Shown one piece after another: positions 1 through 11,281 of a stretch of 60,000 nt of DNA. The stretch comes from Lineus longissimus (taxonomy: Eukaryota > Nemertea > Pilidiophora > Heteronemertea > Lineidae). The notes beneath the pieces are model-generated. The model made no database searches, was not told where the DNA came from, and worked only from the letters and a program-made list of their open reading frames with translations. Where the stretch lies: positions 17,672,001 through 17,732,000 of the forward strand of contig NC_088319.1 of the NCBI RefSeq assembly GCF_910592395.1. Direction: 5' to 3'. Numbering within the stretch: the stretch's first letter is position 1; every line of letters starts with the position of its first letter. A program made the translations under genes and the position numbers.

Positions 1-78
1 GTTTAACCTGGATGTTTTAAGATAATATAAAACAAATCAGTTCCTTTATGTTTATTTTTCTGTTTCTTATCTCTTAAG

Positions 79-353
79 GAGCTCCAACGAGATTCGGCTT
101 GTACGAAGGTCTCCAGAAGAAATGGGACTCGATGAAAGCTAACGAAACCCACGGCGACTATGAAACCACCTATCGCCATAGTTACCTGAAACACAAGAAG
201 GCTGACCTGACAAAGGACCGATGCGCAACACAGAAAGAGCGCTCGACAACTCTTCATCAGTATAACAACCAAAACAAAGACTTACATCTTCGGAATATGA
301 GCGTGAAAAAATCACCAGAAGACACGCAGCACCTGACCACCGTCATGGTGTAA
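79..353 (+). CDS. CFAP107: CFAP107-like (C1orf158) protein, last coding exon
   Basis: This is the terminal exon of a gene entering from the left edge. It follows a 3' splice site (CTCTTAAG) and opens in phase 1, giving 91 codons and a TAA stop. The start of the peptide, APTRFGLYEGLQKKW, followed about 15 residues later by ETTYRHSYLKH, matches the C-terminal part of vertebrate CFAP107, which I recall as APPTNYGLYEQLKQ followed by STYTSSYPRPP. CFAP107 is a microtubule inner protein that binds the inside of the A-tubule in motile cilia. After this block the protein is a basic, polar tail of about 55 residues that I cannot match. No transmembrane segment is present. The assignment rests on one short block from memory, so it is moderate. 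Any upstream exons lie outside the window. Confidence 0.6.
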
Positions 354-1384
354 GATGAGAACATTCCAAAAATACTCCAATCAGTTCCATGTACGGTTTT
401 ATAAGCCTGACATAGTTATTGTTGAAATTTGTAATTAAAACTAAATTTCTCTGAGGGTTTAATTTATTGTTTATGATATTATAATATGAACTGGTCCGTC
501 TATTCAGACCCCGTACATCTGTTGACTCTTGTGTCTTAATCATGAAAAACCGGGGTTGTCCATTACAGGACCAATCAATAAAATCATGTTACCAGTACCC
601 GATGTCGATTTAGAATAGTTCAGGCAGCCTTGACTCGAACGTAAATGCAAAATATTGACATTTGATTACCGATACTTGTTTTGATTCCCATGCATTTTTT
701 GAAATGGACAAGGGATTGACTCACCAAATGAATTGTTGTATGCAATAGGCAAATGTGACCGATGCTGGCAAATGAGTTGTAATGAGTATTTTGAAGATTG
801 AGTTTCATATTCTGTCAGAAGCTACACATTTCCTCCTCTGACATGATACCTGCCTTGTATTAGCTTGAGATGATGTGACGCTGACAGAAAGTTTACAGAA
901 AGCCATAATGCTGCTTTCGTCAAATCATTTGACACTCAAAAAGACGATCTGCACATTGTGACTCGCCTTGCTAGCACAGGCCACGATCCACTTGTGATGT
1001 AGATCTTTAAACTTTAAGCTCACAGACACTATCGGCCTACTCCATTGTCGCTAGAAGAAATGGAACATTCAAGAGAAGATAGACACTCTTGGATTGTACC
1101 ATTTGGGGATTAAAGGGAAGTTGCACTTGTGATGTACATGTATTCTTAGACTTTATTTTTGAAATTTTTGAGATGCAATTTTAGCATTGCACTCATCCGC
1201 CCATATCATAATCCGTCCAGATGTAATGATATTTATTGAATGACTTTGTAACAAATTAATATATTGATGCACTTTGTAGCTATTTATTGTGCACTAATTG
1301 TTGTCCGTGACAAGCTTATGGTGCTTTTCATCCCTTGACCCTTTCGGAACAGAAGGTGGATTTTGCCACGAACTGAGACAGTCA
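354..1384. other. 3' UTR of the CFAP107-like gene and intergenic DNA
   Basis: No coding signal is seen. A canonical AATAAA at 577-582 lies about 225 bases after the stop and is the likely polyadenylation signal. The rest is AT-rich unique sequence. Confidence 0.4.
577..582 (+). terminator. Polyadenylation signal AATAAA (CFAP107-like gene)
   Basis: This hexamer lies 224 bases after the TAA of the exon ending at 353, on the same strand and at an ordinary 3' UTR distance. No experimental cleavage site is known. Confidence 0.4.
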
Positions 1385-3794
1385 CCCCTGCGAAATTCGA
1401 CTGGAAATTGTCGGCAAAAGCCGGCAATTTCCACCTAATTCCAAACTATTTTTCCTTGCCAGGAGGCTGGAATTAGCTGGAAATTCCAGAAAATGTCAGG
1501 GCTGGAGTTTGGCGGTATTTTGGTAAATGGCAGTGCCAGAAAATGCCAGCTCTGGAAAAAGCTGGCATAACCTGGCATTAGCTGGAACCTTTAAATTTCC
1601 AGAGCTGGAATTAGGTGGAAAAATCTTGACCCAGGCCTTCCAGCTGATTACCAATGTCAGGGCTGTCATTTATTGGAAATAGCTGGCATTAGTTGACATT
1701 AGCTGGAAATTACAAATTCAGCATGCAACGAGGAATGTCAGGGCTGTCATTTATTGGAAATAGCTGGCATTAGTTGACATTAGCTGGAAATTTAATATTG
1801 AGTATGTGACCTGCTCTACGTTTGAATCGATCAGAGCACTGCACACTAATAAACAGGCGTTTTTTGTCACTCAACAGTGACTATGATTAGAATCGTTGTG
1901 ATATGCAACAAGAAGATCTCTTGTCGTGGAGTAAAACCAATAATCGCTTAGTTTTGACTTTGCTGATTGCAATCTTGTCACACGCACCTGCGATTATCAC
2001 CACAGACAGGCAATTTTTCACATGCAAACATGATTGCATGTTGATTTTGCTTGATCCCAGGCCGTGCGGTTTCCAATTCTAATTCAATTTTGATGGCATC
2101 TGCAATTATAACTGCAAACAAGCAATTTCTGTCACACAGAAATATGATTAAAGGTTGCAGGTTGATTTTGCTTCCAACAGAGGTTGCTAGGATGACCAGT
2201 TCTTGTTGCGGGCACCTGAAATTATCTATGCAAACAAGTGATTTATGTCACTTGCAAACATGATTGCTGTGGCATTATCAAGTTTTGAGCATATGCCACT
2301 GACCTAATCCCTTAGTTTTCTGACACAATCTTGTCACACTGTTATAATGTAAATATCATTCTTGGTGTGTGTTGACGATGGACTTACACGAGCATAAGAG
2401 GCCCTATCATATAAAACGTAAGATTATTGCTTCACTGAGGCTCCTTGCAGACACCTCTGCCAGGCGGACACTTCCCCATTGCAGATGGTTAAGTTGCCAC
2501 ATGACCTGGGTTGGAGTGCTCGTCAATGCCGACTGGCGTCGTCAGGGCTCAATGCCCATCCTGGAGACAGCACGTCATTTACATCATAGCTAATTGTGAT
2601 CAGTTGATACGATGACGTCATTGACAATCACTGACAGGAAAATTTTGCCTCTCGTTTAATAATATAGATAGTGCAAAGTATTCACATTGTAATATTAGGC
2701 TCGTAAGTTTGAGGATCATGGATTGACCAGATTGGTGTGAATTGCCCCAGGGCCCATGGAACATATGTAGGCCTATACCAATTTTAAGTCCAGACTTTAC
2801 GAAACGTGCCGCGCTAACAATACGGCCGCCACCGACGATGGACGCCACATCATCGCATAGGCTCACAAGGTGAGCCAAATAAAAAAGAGGGGCCGTTTTA
2901 ACTGGATACCGTGACATCAACATGATGTTAACCACACATAGCACACTCTGTCACTTTGATGTCTGGAGGGCACTGGGTTACGGACGGGGACTGACGTCCA
3001 AAATGGATGTCCAAATAACATCACTGCACGACCTTGAAAAGAATGATGGAGCAAGCCGACTGTTGATTGACTCCATAACTTACATGAGTCATGAGCTGTG
3101 GACATCTCCCATGCAAAATCTTACAGTTATGATACCGTCCGGGTCTACGATCATGCATACAATAATACAGGCTTACAGCACATACACTGATTCAGGCTTC
3201 TTCATATGCTAAAAAAACAACCTCAAGGCCTGTCCAGATTACCCTTTTTGCATTCATTTGAATCCTTATGTGTTCCAATTCAATTTTTGTAAACTTTGGA
3301 TATCTTGATATCGAATTCGGGGTAAAAATCAAGAAATAAGAAGAGCTCCCACATGATTTCTTTGTTTGACTTGAAAATTCAAACTACCAGTTCCTGTCTG
3401 AGGTGTAATGCATCATGGGATAGGTCAGGTGATAAGACCACATGATAGAATTGCATAACATAATAGCAATTTGCATAATGCCAGCAAATGCCAGCTTTTT
3501 CCAACAATTGTCAGAAACATCGAATTTGAAATTTCCAGCTAATTCCAGCTCTGACAATCTCATAGTAAAGTGACAGAGATTTCCAGCGCTGGAACTTTTA
3601 CAAAAAGTAAAGTTCCAGAAAATGCCAAGAATTTCCACCCCATGGATAAAGTTCCAGTTTTTGTCAGCTTTTGCCAGCTATAACTTTTCGATGAAACTCT
3701 CTAAATTCAAAGTGTCAGCTTATTCCAGCCAAGAGCTGGAAATTCCAGCTATTTCCAACAAAATCCACCTAAGGTAAAATTCATTTCGCAGGGG
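1385..3794. mobile_element. 2.4 kb non-autonomous DNA-transposon-like element with repeat-rich inverted arms
   Basis: Both ends carry the inverted word CCCCTGCGAAAT (left 1385-1396; reverse complement ending at 3794). The left arm (to about 1800) and right arm (from about 3430) consist of degenerate short words such as GCTGGAATTAGCTGG, CCAGCTCTGG and GGAAATTCC, in opposite orientation in the two arms. In the left arm a segment of about 58 bp occurs twice (from about 1653 and 1734). The middle holds three related segments near 1975-2060, 2095-2185 and 2205-2280, each with a CAAACAAGCAATTT-like core. No transposase-like protein is visible, so the element looks non-autonomous. Both flanks carry CA next to the ends, but I could not establish a convincing target-site duplication, so the superfamily is unknown. 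Confidence 0.6.
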
Positions 3795-5284
3795 CATGGA
3801 ATTATCACTTTGTCGAGTCTAATATTAGATATGGTCATTTTAATCCATCTAAATTAGGAGGCACTTCTTTCTTATTCGAGTGTTTTGAGAAAACATCCCT
3901 AGTGAATTATCATTTGATGTATATACCTCTGCTCTTGTTTGAACAGAACCTTTCGTAAAGACTCTCAAACAAATGTCTTTGAGAGACAGGTCAGTCATCA
4001 TTCAAACTGAAACCTTCTATTCCTCATCTTCTTAAGTGGCAGATTCCACCCTTTCCTCGAAGAACACGGGACAAAGTCAGCTAATGTAATTATTGGTGTT
4101 AAGTGATATTTTATCGTGAAATATTTAATTGTCTTAATCTTTTGCTGAATTTACATGTTATATTCCATCCAAAATCAACAATTTTTGGTCGACCCCCTGC
4201 TGAATGTACTAGACCTAAACCTCGGGCCCTTCACAATTTGTTTGGGTGGCGTTTTGTGCTCTACCTGGTCTAACAAGGTCGGAGTCCAAGCCAGAGACCA
4301 GCAAGACGTCATGCCATCATTTGAGTACCGCTGCTGAAAAAGGCAACAAACAAGGTTGCATTGTTGCGTAGCTGCTGACAGTGTATTTTCGCTGCTGTTT
4401 AAACCGAACGCGTCCCACCGATAACGTACAGGTTCTTTCCCATATTCTAACTTTATCAGTGTCCAAGTTGTTGATTCACACTGCTGTTATAATGAATAAT
4501 AGTCCATGCCTCTGTTTTGTGAGTTTTATAGACAGATCTTTCTTCTGTTGTGCGTCCAGTGATATAGTTGTGTTTTTGTGATGTAATATTTAACCCTTTG
4601 TAATTTATGAACCTATGATGATACTCATTTTTGATTGAGTTTGAGTTTGACATGCCAAGATGTCTGATTGCTATCGGGAGTGACAGCAAGTTGCAGACAA
4701 ATAGACATGGGCTACATGTGAGTGTAACTCATCTAGTCGACACCAGACTGGTTCCTCTAAGGTTTTTACTCAACCCACCGCAGGTGACTTCAATACAGTG
4801 CTGCCATCTAGGAATGGCAGTAAGAACTATCCATGTCAGAATCTTGGTGTGTCAAGTTGTATTCGTCCAAGCAATACACATCAGTGGGAAATACTGCTAA
4901 ATTTTATGCTCATTTTATCTTTAATTCATGTTTTGTCCACAAGTTTGCTACAAGATTCTTCTCTCTTGTCTTAATACCTGCCATGACTTGGTATGTTTGT
5001 GAATGTACACAAGTTGTCGGGTGCAGCGCCTTCAAGAAAGGGTATTTTGAGTGACGCTAAGGTTCATATTGAATATTTCTCGAATTTCTTAGTCTACCAT
5101 TTTTGTGGGTTCATTTGGGATAACAAAAGCCAGGTATTTTGACAGAAGATAGAATAATATTCACATTTTTGTGTATTATACAGTTTTTATTGTCCACGTG
5201 ACGTGAAGTGATGTGATATTGTGATTTTGTGATTTTTTAGACTAGAGACTTTCATAAGGTAACTCTCTTCAATGCAATTACAAA
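3795..5284. other. Gene-free stretch
   Basis: Small open frames occur but none has a recognisable domain or convincing splice context. No repeat structure was noticed. Confidence 0.3.
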
Positions 5285-5448
5285 TTAGCCAATCAACTTC
5301 AGTGACTGTGGTTTGAAGTAGTTGATTCCATCACCACCAGGGGCACCAATATCTTTCCCAGGATATGCAATGCTGCCAACTAGTGCATAGTCTTTACACC
5401 AACAGATTTCATGCCCAAAACTTTCACTGGTTATAAGACTGGCGCCAC
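5285..5448 (-). CDS. Possible terminal exon of an unrecognised gene
   Basis: On the minus strand a good acceptor (polypyrimidine CCAATTTTTACAG) is followed by 53 open codons and TAA. The peptide is well mixed in composition; one stretch reads SESFGHEICWCKDYALVGSI and it ends FKPQSLKLIG. It looks more like protein than most random frames here, but I do not recognise the family. It would enter in phase 1, and no upstream exon could be linked. It may be a chance open frame behind a splice-like site. Confidence 0.3.
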
Positions 5449-5673
5449 CTGTAAAAATTGGTAGAACAGTCACCACCAACTACTCGATGTCTTGCTGTAA
5501 TAGTCCCTTTAACTTATGGTTTTGACTCTGTTCTTAAGACAAACACAGCACTTGTACAGAGCAACCCATGCTACATGTAGCTTGTATTGTAACAGCTTTG
5601 CTTCTAGCGGTTTTGGGAAGAAATAAAATACGGGAAACTTATCACTTTGTTTTGTTCTTCTGCTCGCACATGC

Positions 5674-5837
5674 TCATGGTGAGATACGATTAGGACAGAT
5701 GTGGCAAGTTGTGCCAACAGGGCAGGCACAACACTTGGCTGGTTGTGATGGAGACAATGTCACAACCGCTTGTCTTGCATCCTGACTCTGATATGCATCA
5801 ATAGTTGTGGTAGTTGCTGTACTCCTAGATGGTGCCA
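5674..5837 (-). CDS. Possible Cys-rich terminal exon, unrecognised
   Basis: A minus-strand acceptor (CTTGTTTCTGGCAG) is followed by about 54 codons ending in TGA. The peptide is Ser/Thr/Ala-rich and then has a compact motif, KCCACPVGTTCHICP, near its end. The C-x(1-2)-C spacings could bind metal or form disulfides, but no family is recognised. It has its own stop, so it would not be spliced to the candidate at 5285-5448 except as an alternative end. It is weak and could be chance. Confidence 0.2.
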
Positions 5838-6340
5838 CTGCCAGAAACAAGTCGTCACAATTCCGTTGGCGTCATATGCAATTTGAATTGCAGCAGACGT
5901 CGCGGTTTAACATAAGTTGTGTACCGGTGCTACCGAATACGCTGCATGACACAAGGGCCTTAACATCACAGTAGAAAAGAATCATATTGAATTTGGCTAA
6001 ATCACAGGGCTCAGCCAGGCCTCTGAATCTGATATCATGATGGGGGGCGGGCGAGGGGGTTGGTCCAGCAGCGGACATTTGTCTTGACTCTTGCTTAGCG
6101 CTGCTACAGCTTAAAGTGCTGTGGTACAGTCTAGAAGCAGTGTCATCATTGGCGAAATGGACCAAAGTTTGTGAGGGGCTGAGTTTCGTCCAAAAATAGA
6201 TCTGTTTACACACTACGGCAATGGCGTATTGCAGGTACACGTCAACGGGTCACTCATTGATTGTCGGACGTCAGTTCGCCAAGAAAACCAAAGGAATCGA
6301 AGGATTCATTGAACTCATCAACACATCATTAGTTTTCAGT
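5838..6340. other. Gene-free stretch before the satellite block
   Basis: A minus-strand frame of about 120 codons is open across 5872-6240 but has no recognisable motif. I see no other structure. Confidence 0.25.
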
Positions 6341-6964
6341 GAAGTGCAACTGTATTCCTAGGTAAATCACTTTGGTATATAGAGAGTAAGATTACAATTA
6401 ACTCACGTTAAAGTTTGAGTTCCGGGGAGGTAGCGTTGTCAGTACGTTGGTTTAGGGGCGCAATAACCTAGCTTATAGCGAGCAATTAGTACACTAAGAT
6501 TTCAGTGATTAACATAATAGTTGCAAGTATTTGGCATTTTAGACTCATATTTCGTGCTATGATAACTACGTTGTAAACATAATGCTCAAAATTGGTTCAT
6601 GAAAAAGTTGTTAGGGCAATATCAAGCAAGCAGTAATGGAAAAAAGTGTAATTCCATTAACTGAATATTGTTTTTAGACACTATAACATTTTAGGCCTAC
6701 TTTTCCGTAAACCACGAGAACAATGTATGTGAAAAAAACAATACATATAAGTGAGGCGCCGAGTATACAGTAATTGTAAGGTAAAGAAAAGCTCGGTCTC
6801 TAAAGTCTGGAGGTCCGGAGTCCGTAACCGTGACGGTCACGAGAGTGGCTTGTCCTTACGGATAGATCGAGAGGGCGGTTTGGGGTTCCGCCGACGGTGC
6901 TCGCATGCATTGGTCGTATCCCCGAAACCTTTACAACGACAACAAAGCTCGTGGCATCCCTGAC

Positions 6965-7455
6965 GGTATAGGAATTGACGGTTAAGTTACAAAAAATCTG
7001 GTGGCATCCAATGACGGTATAGGAATTGACGGTGAAGGATCTCGTGGCATATCAGATGCGCATCCGATGACGGTAAAGAAATTGACGGTAAAGGATCTCG
7101 TGGCATATCGGATGCGCATCCGAAGACGGTAAGGGAATTGACGGTAAAGGATCTCGTGGCATATCGGATGCGCATCCGAAGACGGTAAGGGAATTGACGG
7201 TAAAGGATCTCGTGGCATATCGGATCCGAAGACGGTAAGGGAATTGACGGTGAAGGATCTCGTGGCATATCGGATGCGCATCCGAAGACGGTAAGGGAAT
7301 TGACGGTAAAGGATCTCGTGGCATATCGGATGCGCATCCGAAGACGGTAAGGGAATTGACGGTGAAGGATCTCGTGGCATATCGGATCCGAAGACGGTAA
7401 GGGAATTGACGGTGAAGGATCTCGTGGCATATCGGATGCGCATCCGATGACGGTT
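6965..7455. repeat. 56-bp minisatellite with 56-56-50 higher-order period (copy 1)
   Basis: The word ATTGACGG recurs at 7081, 7137, 7193, 7243, 7299, 7355 and 7405, giving spacings 56, 56, 50, 56, 56, 50. The short units lack 6 bp in the centre of the 14-bp palindrome CGGATGCGCATCCG, leaving CGGATCCG, which is again a palindrome. The result is a 162-bp higher-order unit. More diverged units flank the core on the left. Because 162 is divisible by 3, the minus strand stays open in all three frames; I treat those frames as non-coding. Confidence 0.9.
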
Positions 7456-8094
7456 TTATATACATAATATGAAGTGCAACTGTATTCCTAGGTAAATCAC
7501 TTTGGTATATAGAGAGTAAGATTACAATTAACTCACGTTAAAGTTTGAGTTCCGGGGAGGTAGCGTTGTCAGTACGTTGGTTTAGGGGCGCAATAACCTA
7601 GCTTATAGCGAGCAATTAGTACACTAAGATTTCAGTGATTAACATAATAGTTGCAAGTATTTGGCATTTTAGACTCATATTTCGTGCTATGATAACTACG
7701 TTGTAAACATAATGCTCAAAATTGGTTCATGAAAAAGTTGTTAGGGCAATATCAAGCAAGCAGTAATGGAAAAAAGTGTAATTCCATTAACTGAATATTG
7801 TTTTTAGACACTATAACATTTTAGGCCTACTTTTCCGTAAACCACGAGAACAATGTATGTGAAAAAAACAATACATATAAGTGAGGCGCCGAGTATACAG
7901 TAATTGTAAGGTAAAGAAAAGCTCGGTCTCTAAAGTCTGGAGGTCCGGAGTCCGTAACCGTGACGGTCACGAGAGTGGCTTGTCCTTACGGATAGATCGA
8001 GAGGGCGGTTTGGGGTTCCGCCGACGGTGCTCGCATGCATTGGTCGTATCCCCGAAACCTTTACAACGACAACAAAGCTCGTGGCATCCCTGAC

Positions 8095-8585
8095 GGTATA
8101 GGAATTGACGGTTAAGTTACAAAAAATCTGGTGGCATCCAATGACGGTATAGGAATTGACGGTGAAGGATCTCGTGGCATATCAGATGCGCATCCGATGA
8201 CGGTAAAGAAATTGACGGTAAAGGATCTCGTGGCATATCGGATGCGCATCCGAAGACGGTAAGGGAATTGACGGTAAAGGATCTCGTGGCATATCGGATG
8301 CGCATCCGAAGACGGTAAGGGAATTGACGGTAAAGGATCTCGTGGCATATCGGATCCGAAGACGGTAAGGGAATTGACGGTGAAGGATCTCGTGGCATAT
8401 CGGATGCGCATCCGAAGACGGTAAGGGAATTGACGGTAAAGGATCTCGTGGCATATCGGATGCGCATCCGAAGACGGTAAGGGAATTGACGGTGAAGGAT
8501 CTCGTGGCATATCGGATCAGAAGACGGTAAGGGAATTGACGGTGAAGGATCTCGTGGCATATCGGATGCGCATCCGATGACGGTT
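8095..8585. repeat. 56-bp minisatellite (copy 2)
   Basis: This is the same array inside the second 1,130 bp unit, with the same 56-56-50 order. The last short unit carries the C-to-A change at 8519, which breaks the CGGATCCG palindrome. Confidence 0.9.
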
Positions 8586-8669
8586 TTATATACATAATAT
8601 ATATATTATATAAATTTTAGTTTTACACTATTATGTAAGTGCAAGCTCTAGTGAGCTCACACAACTGTT

Positions 8670-9552
8670 TGACAGTCCTGGCTCCTCCATCGTACTGACA
8701 ACATGATGAGAGAGATGAGACAGTCACAGCCAGGCAAAAAAAGTCTTGGCTGCTCTGCCAAGTTGTCAACATGGTGAGAGAGATGAGGCAGTCACAGCCA
8801 GTCCGAATCAGTCCTGGCTGCTCCACCGTGTTGACAACATGATGCGTGTGATGAGACAGTCACAGCCAGGCCGCATCAATCTTCGCCGCACTGCCTAGTT
8901 GTTAATAAGGCGAGAGAGATGAGACAGTCAGAGCCAGGCCGAATCAGTTCTGGCTGCTCCACCGTGTTGAAAATAATTATGGTGAAAGAGATGAGACAGT
9001 CACAGCCAGGCCAAATCAGTCTTGGCTGCTCTGCCAAGTTGTCAACATGGTGAGAGAGATGAGGCAGTCACAGCCAGGCCGAATCAGTCCTGGCTGCTCC
9101 ACCGTGTTGACAACATGATGAGAGAGATGAGGAAGTCACAGCCAGGCCGAATCAATCCTGGCTGCTCCACCGCGCTGACAACATGATGAGAGAGGTGAGG
9201 AAGTCACAGCCAGGCCGAATCAGTCCTGGCTGCTCCACCGTGTTGACAACATGATGCGTGTGATGAGACAGTCACAGCCAGGCCGCATCAATCTTCGCCG
9301 CACTGCCTAGTTGTTAATATGACGAGAGAGATGGGACAGTCACAGCCAGGCCGAATCAGTTCTGGCTGCTCCACCGTGTTGACAATAATTATGGTGAGAG
9401 AGATGAGACAGTCACAGCCAGGCCAAATCAGTCTTGGCTGCACTGCCAAGTTGTCAACATGGTGAGAGAGATGAGGAAGTCACAGCCAGACCGAATCAGT
9501 CCTGGCTGCTCCACCGTGTTGACAACGTGATGAGAGATATGAGGAAGTCACA
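8670..9552. repeat. 68-bp minisatellite with hairpin-forming units, about 13 copies
   Basis: Starts of GATGAGR-like words fall at 8714, 8782, 8850, 8918, 8990, 9058, 9126, 9194, 9262, 9330, 9402, 9470 and 9538: a 68-bp period with two 72-bp units. Each unit contains CAGCCAGG and, about 10 bases later, CCTGGCTG or a close variant, so single strands could fold into an 8-bp stem. Variants repeat in order: the unit with GATGCGTGTGATG followed by CGCATCAATCTTCGCCGCAC occurs at 8850 and again at 9262, giving a 412-bp higher-order period. No coding function is suggested. Confidence 0.92.
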
Positions 9553-10757
9553 ATGAAGTTTGCTGTTGAAGACGAGACCAGTCTGACTAGACAAGACAAC
9601 TCGTCTCCCTCCAGTAGCTCAAGGACACCATGTAGGGTACAAGGACAACCTCAGGACAGGCCTGACTATCGAGACAAGGACCACCTCTTGAGTAAGTGGA
9701 GTTGGATACCCGAGATGACATCAAAAAAAGTTTGAGATGACATAGGAAACGTTTGAATACATTGAGGAATAGGTTTGTGTCTTTCAAGAGGATTGTTCTC
9801 CATCCCTACCAGACCTTGCATAGCTTTGAATGCCATGATGAGAAGGTTATTTCTTACTCTCAAGAAGGCTGTCTCATCCCACACAAAAGGGACAGGTGTC
9901 ACATCACTCTCCCTGTGTCGGCGATGTCTCCCATCGTGTCGGCAAGACGGTGGACCGTATTTTGCCATCATCTTGTTGATATCAGACTAACAAACAACAA
10001 ATGATCTGATAGAATGCTTTATTTCTCTCGTTTATTTGATGGTTCAGAAAGATGAAGACAAAGCAACCCCCAGCCTGTGTCTTATCTAGACACTAACATT
10101 TGCATGCTCAGAGTGATTCCATGAAGAGCGTTTTCTTTACAAATCGCAGCTAAATGAATCATGTACGAAATCAACAAGCTCTATCATGATATTGCATTGA
10201 AATTAGATAGTCAGGACAGGTCTGTGGTATTGCATCTCGCATCTCGCGCTTGAGTGACACTCAAGGCTGGGATAAAGAGTCCCCTACTGTCGGAGATTGG
10301 TACTAAGTTCTAGAATTACATTCTTGAGTTATATATACATTCCTGATCGTACATGTTGACTATGATTATGTGCGCTGGTATAATCTGATAATACTTAGTG
10401 TTTCACTACATTGTTTTTTATTTACATGTTCATCTTTCGCCACCGAAGGCACAGCCTTCTTCGTAGATGTATAGCTTTCAGAATCTTTAGTTTATGTACA
10501 CTTTTTAAATTCATTTACCAATAGTTTGCCAGCGGCAATTTCTGCACATACTTCCAACATGAAATTTAAATTCAGCAGGTAAACTAAAGCTGAAATAAAT
10601 TGCAGCCTCCTGACATTGCCGCCAGGGGCAAAAGTACAGTTGTACCATCATCTCTGGACTTTCTAGCCCCCCCCCCCCCATGGCCTGCTAGATAGCACTT
10701 GGTGGATACATTGGCCTGGCCACAATGTGTGCTTACTCAGCAAAAGTCGCAAGTATT
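9553..10757. other. Gene-free stretch with probable FNDC-like 3' UTR end
   Basis: No exon is recognised. Two AATAAA hexamers on the minus strand near 10020-10040 could end the FNDC-like transcript. A poly-C run lies near 10666-10679. Confidence 0.3.
10020..10040 (-). terminator. Two minus-strand AATAAA signals
   Basis: The plus strand reads TTTATT twice within about 20 bases, i.e. two AATAAA signals on the minus strand. They lie about 1.25 kb past the stop of the FNDC-like gene at 11282. I noticed no closer canonical hexamer, so these are the best candidates for its 3' end. Confidence 0.3.
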
Positions 10758-10761
10758 TTAA

Positions 10762-10908
10762 AGGGAGACCATATGCAGGAGATTGGTCAGATTATGATAT
10801 GCCAAGTTGCCAATAGATGTCTCTAGTACTGTTGTAACTCTCATTGAAATAGCACAATTGACGCATTGGAGAGGGGTTTGGCTGTAGCTCCTCTCTATGA
10901 GTCTCCCT
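10762..10908. mobile_element. piggyBac-type MITE, 147 bp, TTAA target duplication
   Basis: TTAA flanks both sides (10758-10761 and 10909-10912). Inside each TTAA are terminal inverted repeats: left AGGGAGACCATATGCAGGAG, right (reverse complement) AGGGAGACTCATAGAGAGG. The TTAA duplication is the hallmark of piggyBac transposition. The element is far too short to code for a transposase, so it is non-autonomous. Confidence 0.75.
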
Positions 10909-11281
10909 TTAATGCATTGTAAGAACCATCATGAGATAGGATATGGTTATAGTACTACCATCTTCTGGCAACAGATTCACCCATGGTGCCTACATCTGGA
11001 ATATGACAGAGGATGGGAGACATTCTTCTTCCACATCAAAATCTTTGGTACAAAATCGAGTGATTCAGCCACTAGAAATCAATATAATAATCCAAATCAA
11101 AGGATTTACCCAACTTACGAACTCAATCAAGTTATTTGTACAACTGTCACTATTAAACAAAATATACACAAACATGCATAGTGCGCTATATATACATTCT
11201 ATGTTGGATTCCGCTCTTTGAAGGTAATCCGGGATGGCCATAATATGGTTCAATTATATCATATACATCACGTGACTACGA

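Larger units (their letters stand above)
6341..8600. repeat. Head-to-tail duplication of a 1,130 bp unit
   Basis: The segment 6341-7470 is repeated at 7471-8600 with a constant offset of 1,130 bp. Reading line by line I found a single difference, C at 7389 versus A at 8519. Each unit has about 620 bp of non-repetitive sequence followed by a 56-bp minisatellite. The near identity means either a very recent tandem duplication or an assembly artefact. The open frames of about 70 codons at 6751 and 7881 are the two copies of one sequence and show no recognisable domain. Confidence 0.95.

Noticed and set aside
6982-8595. Several minus-strand open frames of 130-153 codons with repeated PRDPLPSIPLPSS and RYATRSFTVNSL peptides
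   Set aside because: They are the 56-bp minisatellite read in three registers. Period 162 is divisible by 3, so all frames stay open. No start context, splice sites or family resemblance.
6965-9552. Regular direct repeats that might suggest a CRISPR array
   Set aside because: Units abut without unique spacers, the host is clearly an animal genome, and no cas-like genes are present.
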